Origin: Lachnospiraceae bacterium
GTDB lineage: Bacteria; Bacillota; Clostridia; Lachnospirales; Lachnospiraceae
NCBI GenBank assembly: GCA_900770325.1
Contig: CAAGKE010000023.1
Location: 1 to 6,630, forward strand
DNA: 6,630 nucleotides
Direction of reading: 5' to 3'
Part shown: positions 6,469 to 6,630 of the stretch, piece by piece
Position numbering within the stretch: the stretch's first letter is position 1
Layout: each line of letters starts with the position of its first letter
Made by a program: the position numbers and the translations under genes
The notes under the pieces: model-generated
What the model was told of the DNA's origin: nothing
The model's database searches: none
Seen by the model: the letters and a program-made list of their open reading frames with translations, nothing else

Positions 6469-6482
6469 GGTTACTGGTTACT
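6469..6482 (+). repeat. Tandem GGTTACT pair at the edge of the right repeat
   Basis: GGTTACT occurs twice in direct succession. The second unit (6476-6482) is the last part shared with the left repeat (AGTAACC at 204-210); the first lies just outside the shared part. It may be a slippage product or a duplicated target site; the left copy shows only one unit. Confidence 0.6.
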
Positions 6483-6630
6483 GCTCAGGTACATCCCAGG
6501 ACGACGTTTCGAAGCAGGCGTACATCTCACGGAAACGGGACAACGCTTCGATGAACTAACCGCCAACTTCAACCAACGACGCTCAGGAAAGCCTTCGTGC
6601 CGGGTTTCCGTAGGCGGTGGATTTCATCTC
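6476..6630 (-). repeat. Right copy of the long structured repeat, inverted and cut by the window end
   Basis: The minus strand repeats left positions 55-210: the part from 6495 to 6630 differs at two of 136 positions, and 6476-6494 matches less closely with one indel. The terminal arm AGGACGACGTTTCG begins at 6498. About 54 bases of the element, corresponding to left 1-54, must lie beyond the window. No ORF is present. With the left copy it brackets all four genes in inverted orientation. Confidence 0.9.

Noticed and set aside
1..6630. Composite transposon bounded by insertion sequences
   Set aside because: The flanking repeats have no ORF, no transposase is seen anywhere in the window, and the genes inside look chromosomal. 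The pair of inverted repeats alone does not show that the segment moves.

Overview
The window looks like a chromosomal segment from a gut-type member of the Clostridia, most likely Lachnospiraceae. This rests on moderate GC, AGGAGG-like ribosome binding sites, AT-rich promoters, and a secreted GH5 cellulase beside a Cache-GGDEF-EAL protein. The lineage is an inference from protein style, not a database match.

Layout. Both edges carry copies of one long structured repeat in opposite orientations: 1..210 on the left and 6476..6630 on the right, the right copy cut by the window end. They match at 134 of 136 aligned bases over the ungapped core. Three rightward genes follow the left copy. The first is a secreted GH5 endoglucanase with a Ser/Gly repeat linker and a CBM2-like C-terminal domain (300..1829). 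The second, 33 bases later, is a membrane-anchored EAL c-di-GMP phosphodiesterase with a dCache-type sensor and a degenerate GGDEF domain (1863..4205). The third is a divergent PyrE-like phosphoribosyltransferase whose PRPP loop lacks the usual acidic pair (4284..4925). A fourth gene, an M18 aminopeptidase, runs leftward (5012..6346) and converges on the third; a folded intergenic segment (4934..5009) separates them.

How the parts may work together. The short gap and shared strand suggest that the cellulase and the phosphodiesterase are co-transcribed from a promoter just inside the left repeat. This would link a secreted beta-glucan hydrolase to local c-di-GMP turnover, possibly in cellulose or biofilm remodelling or in surface-versus-free lifestyle control. 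The phosphoribosyltransferase and the aminopeptidase look like housekeeping or salvage-type neighbours with no evident role in that pathway.

The least explained element is the flanking repeat. It is itself a near-palindrome that can fold into a long stem with internal hairpins and competing pairings. It has no open reading frame and no transposase beside it. It could be a MITE-like mobile repeat or a family of structured RNAs. Its inverted arrangement makes the roughly 6.3 kb between the copies a candidate for inversion by recombination. I see no tRNA, rRNA, CRISPR array or intact insertion sequence.
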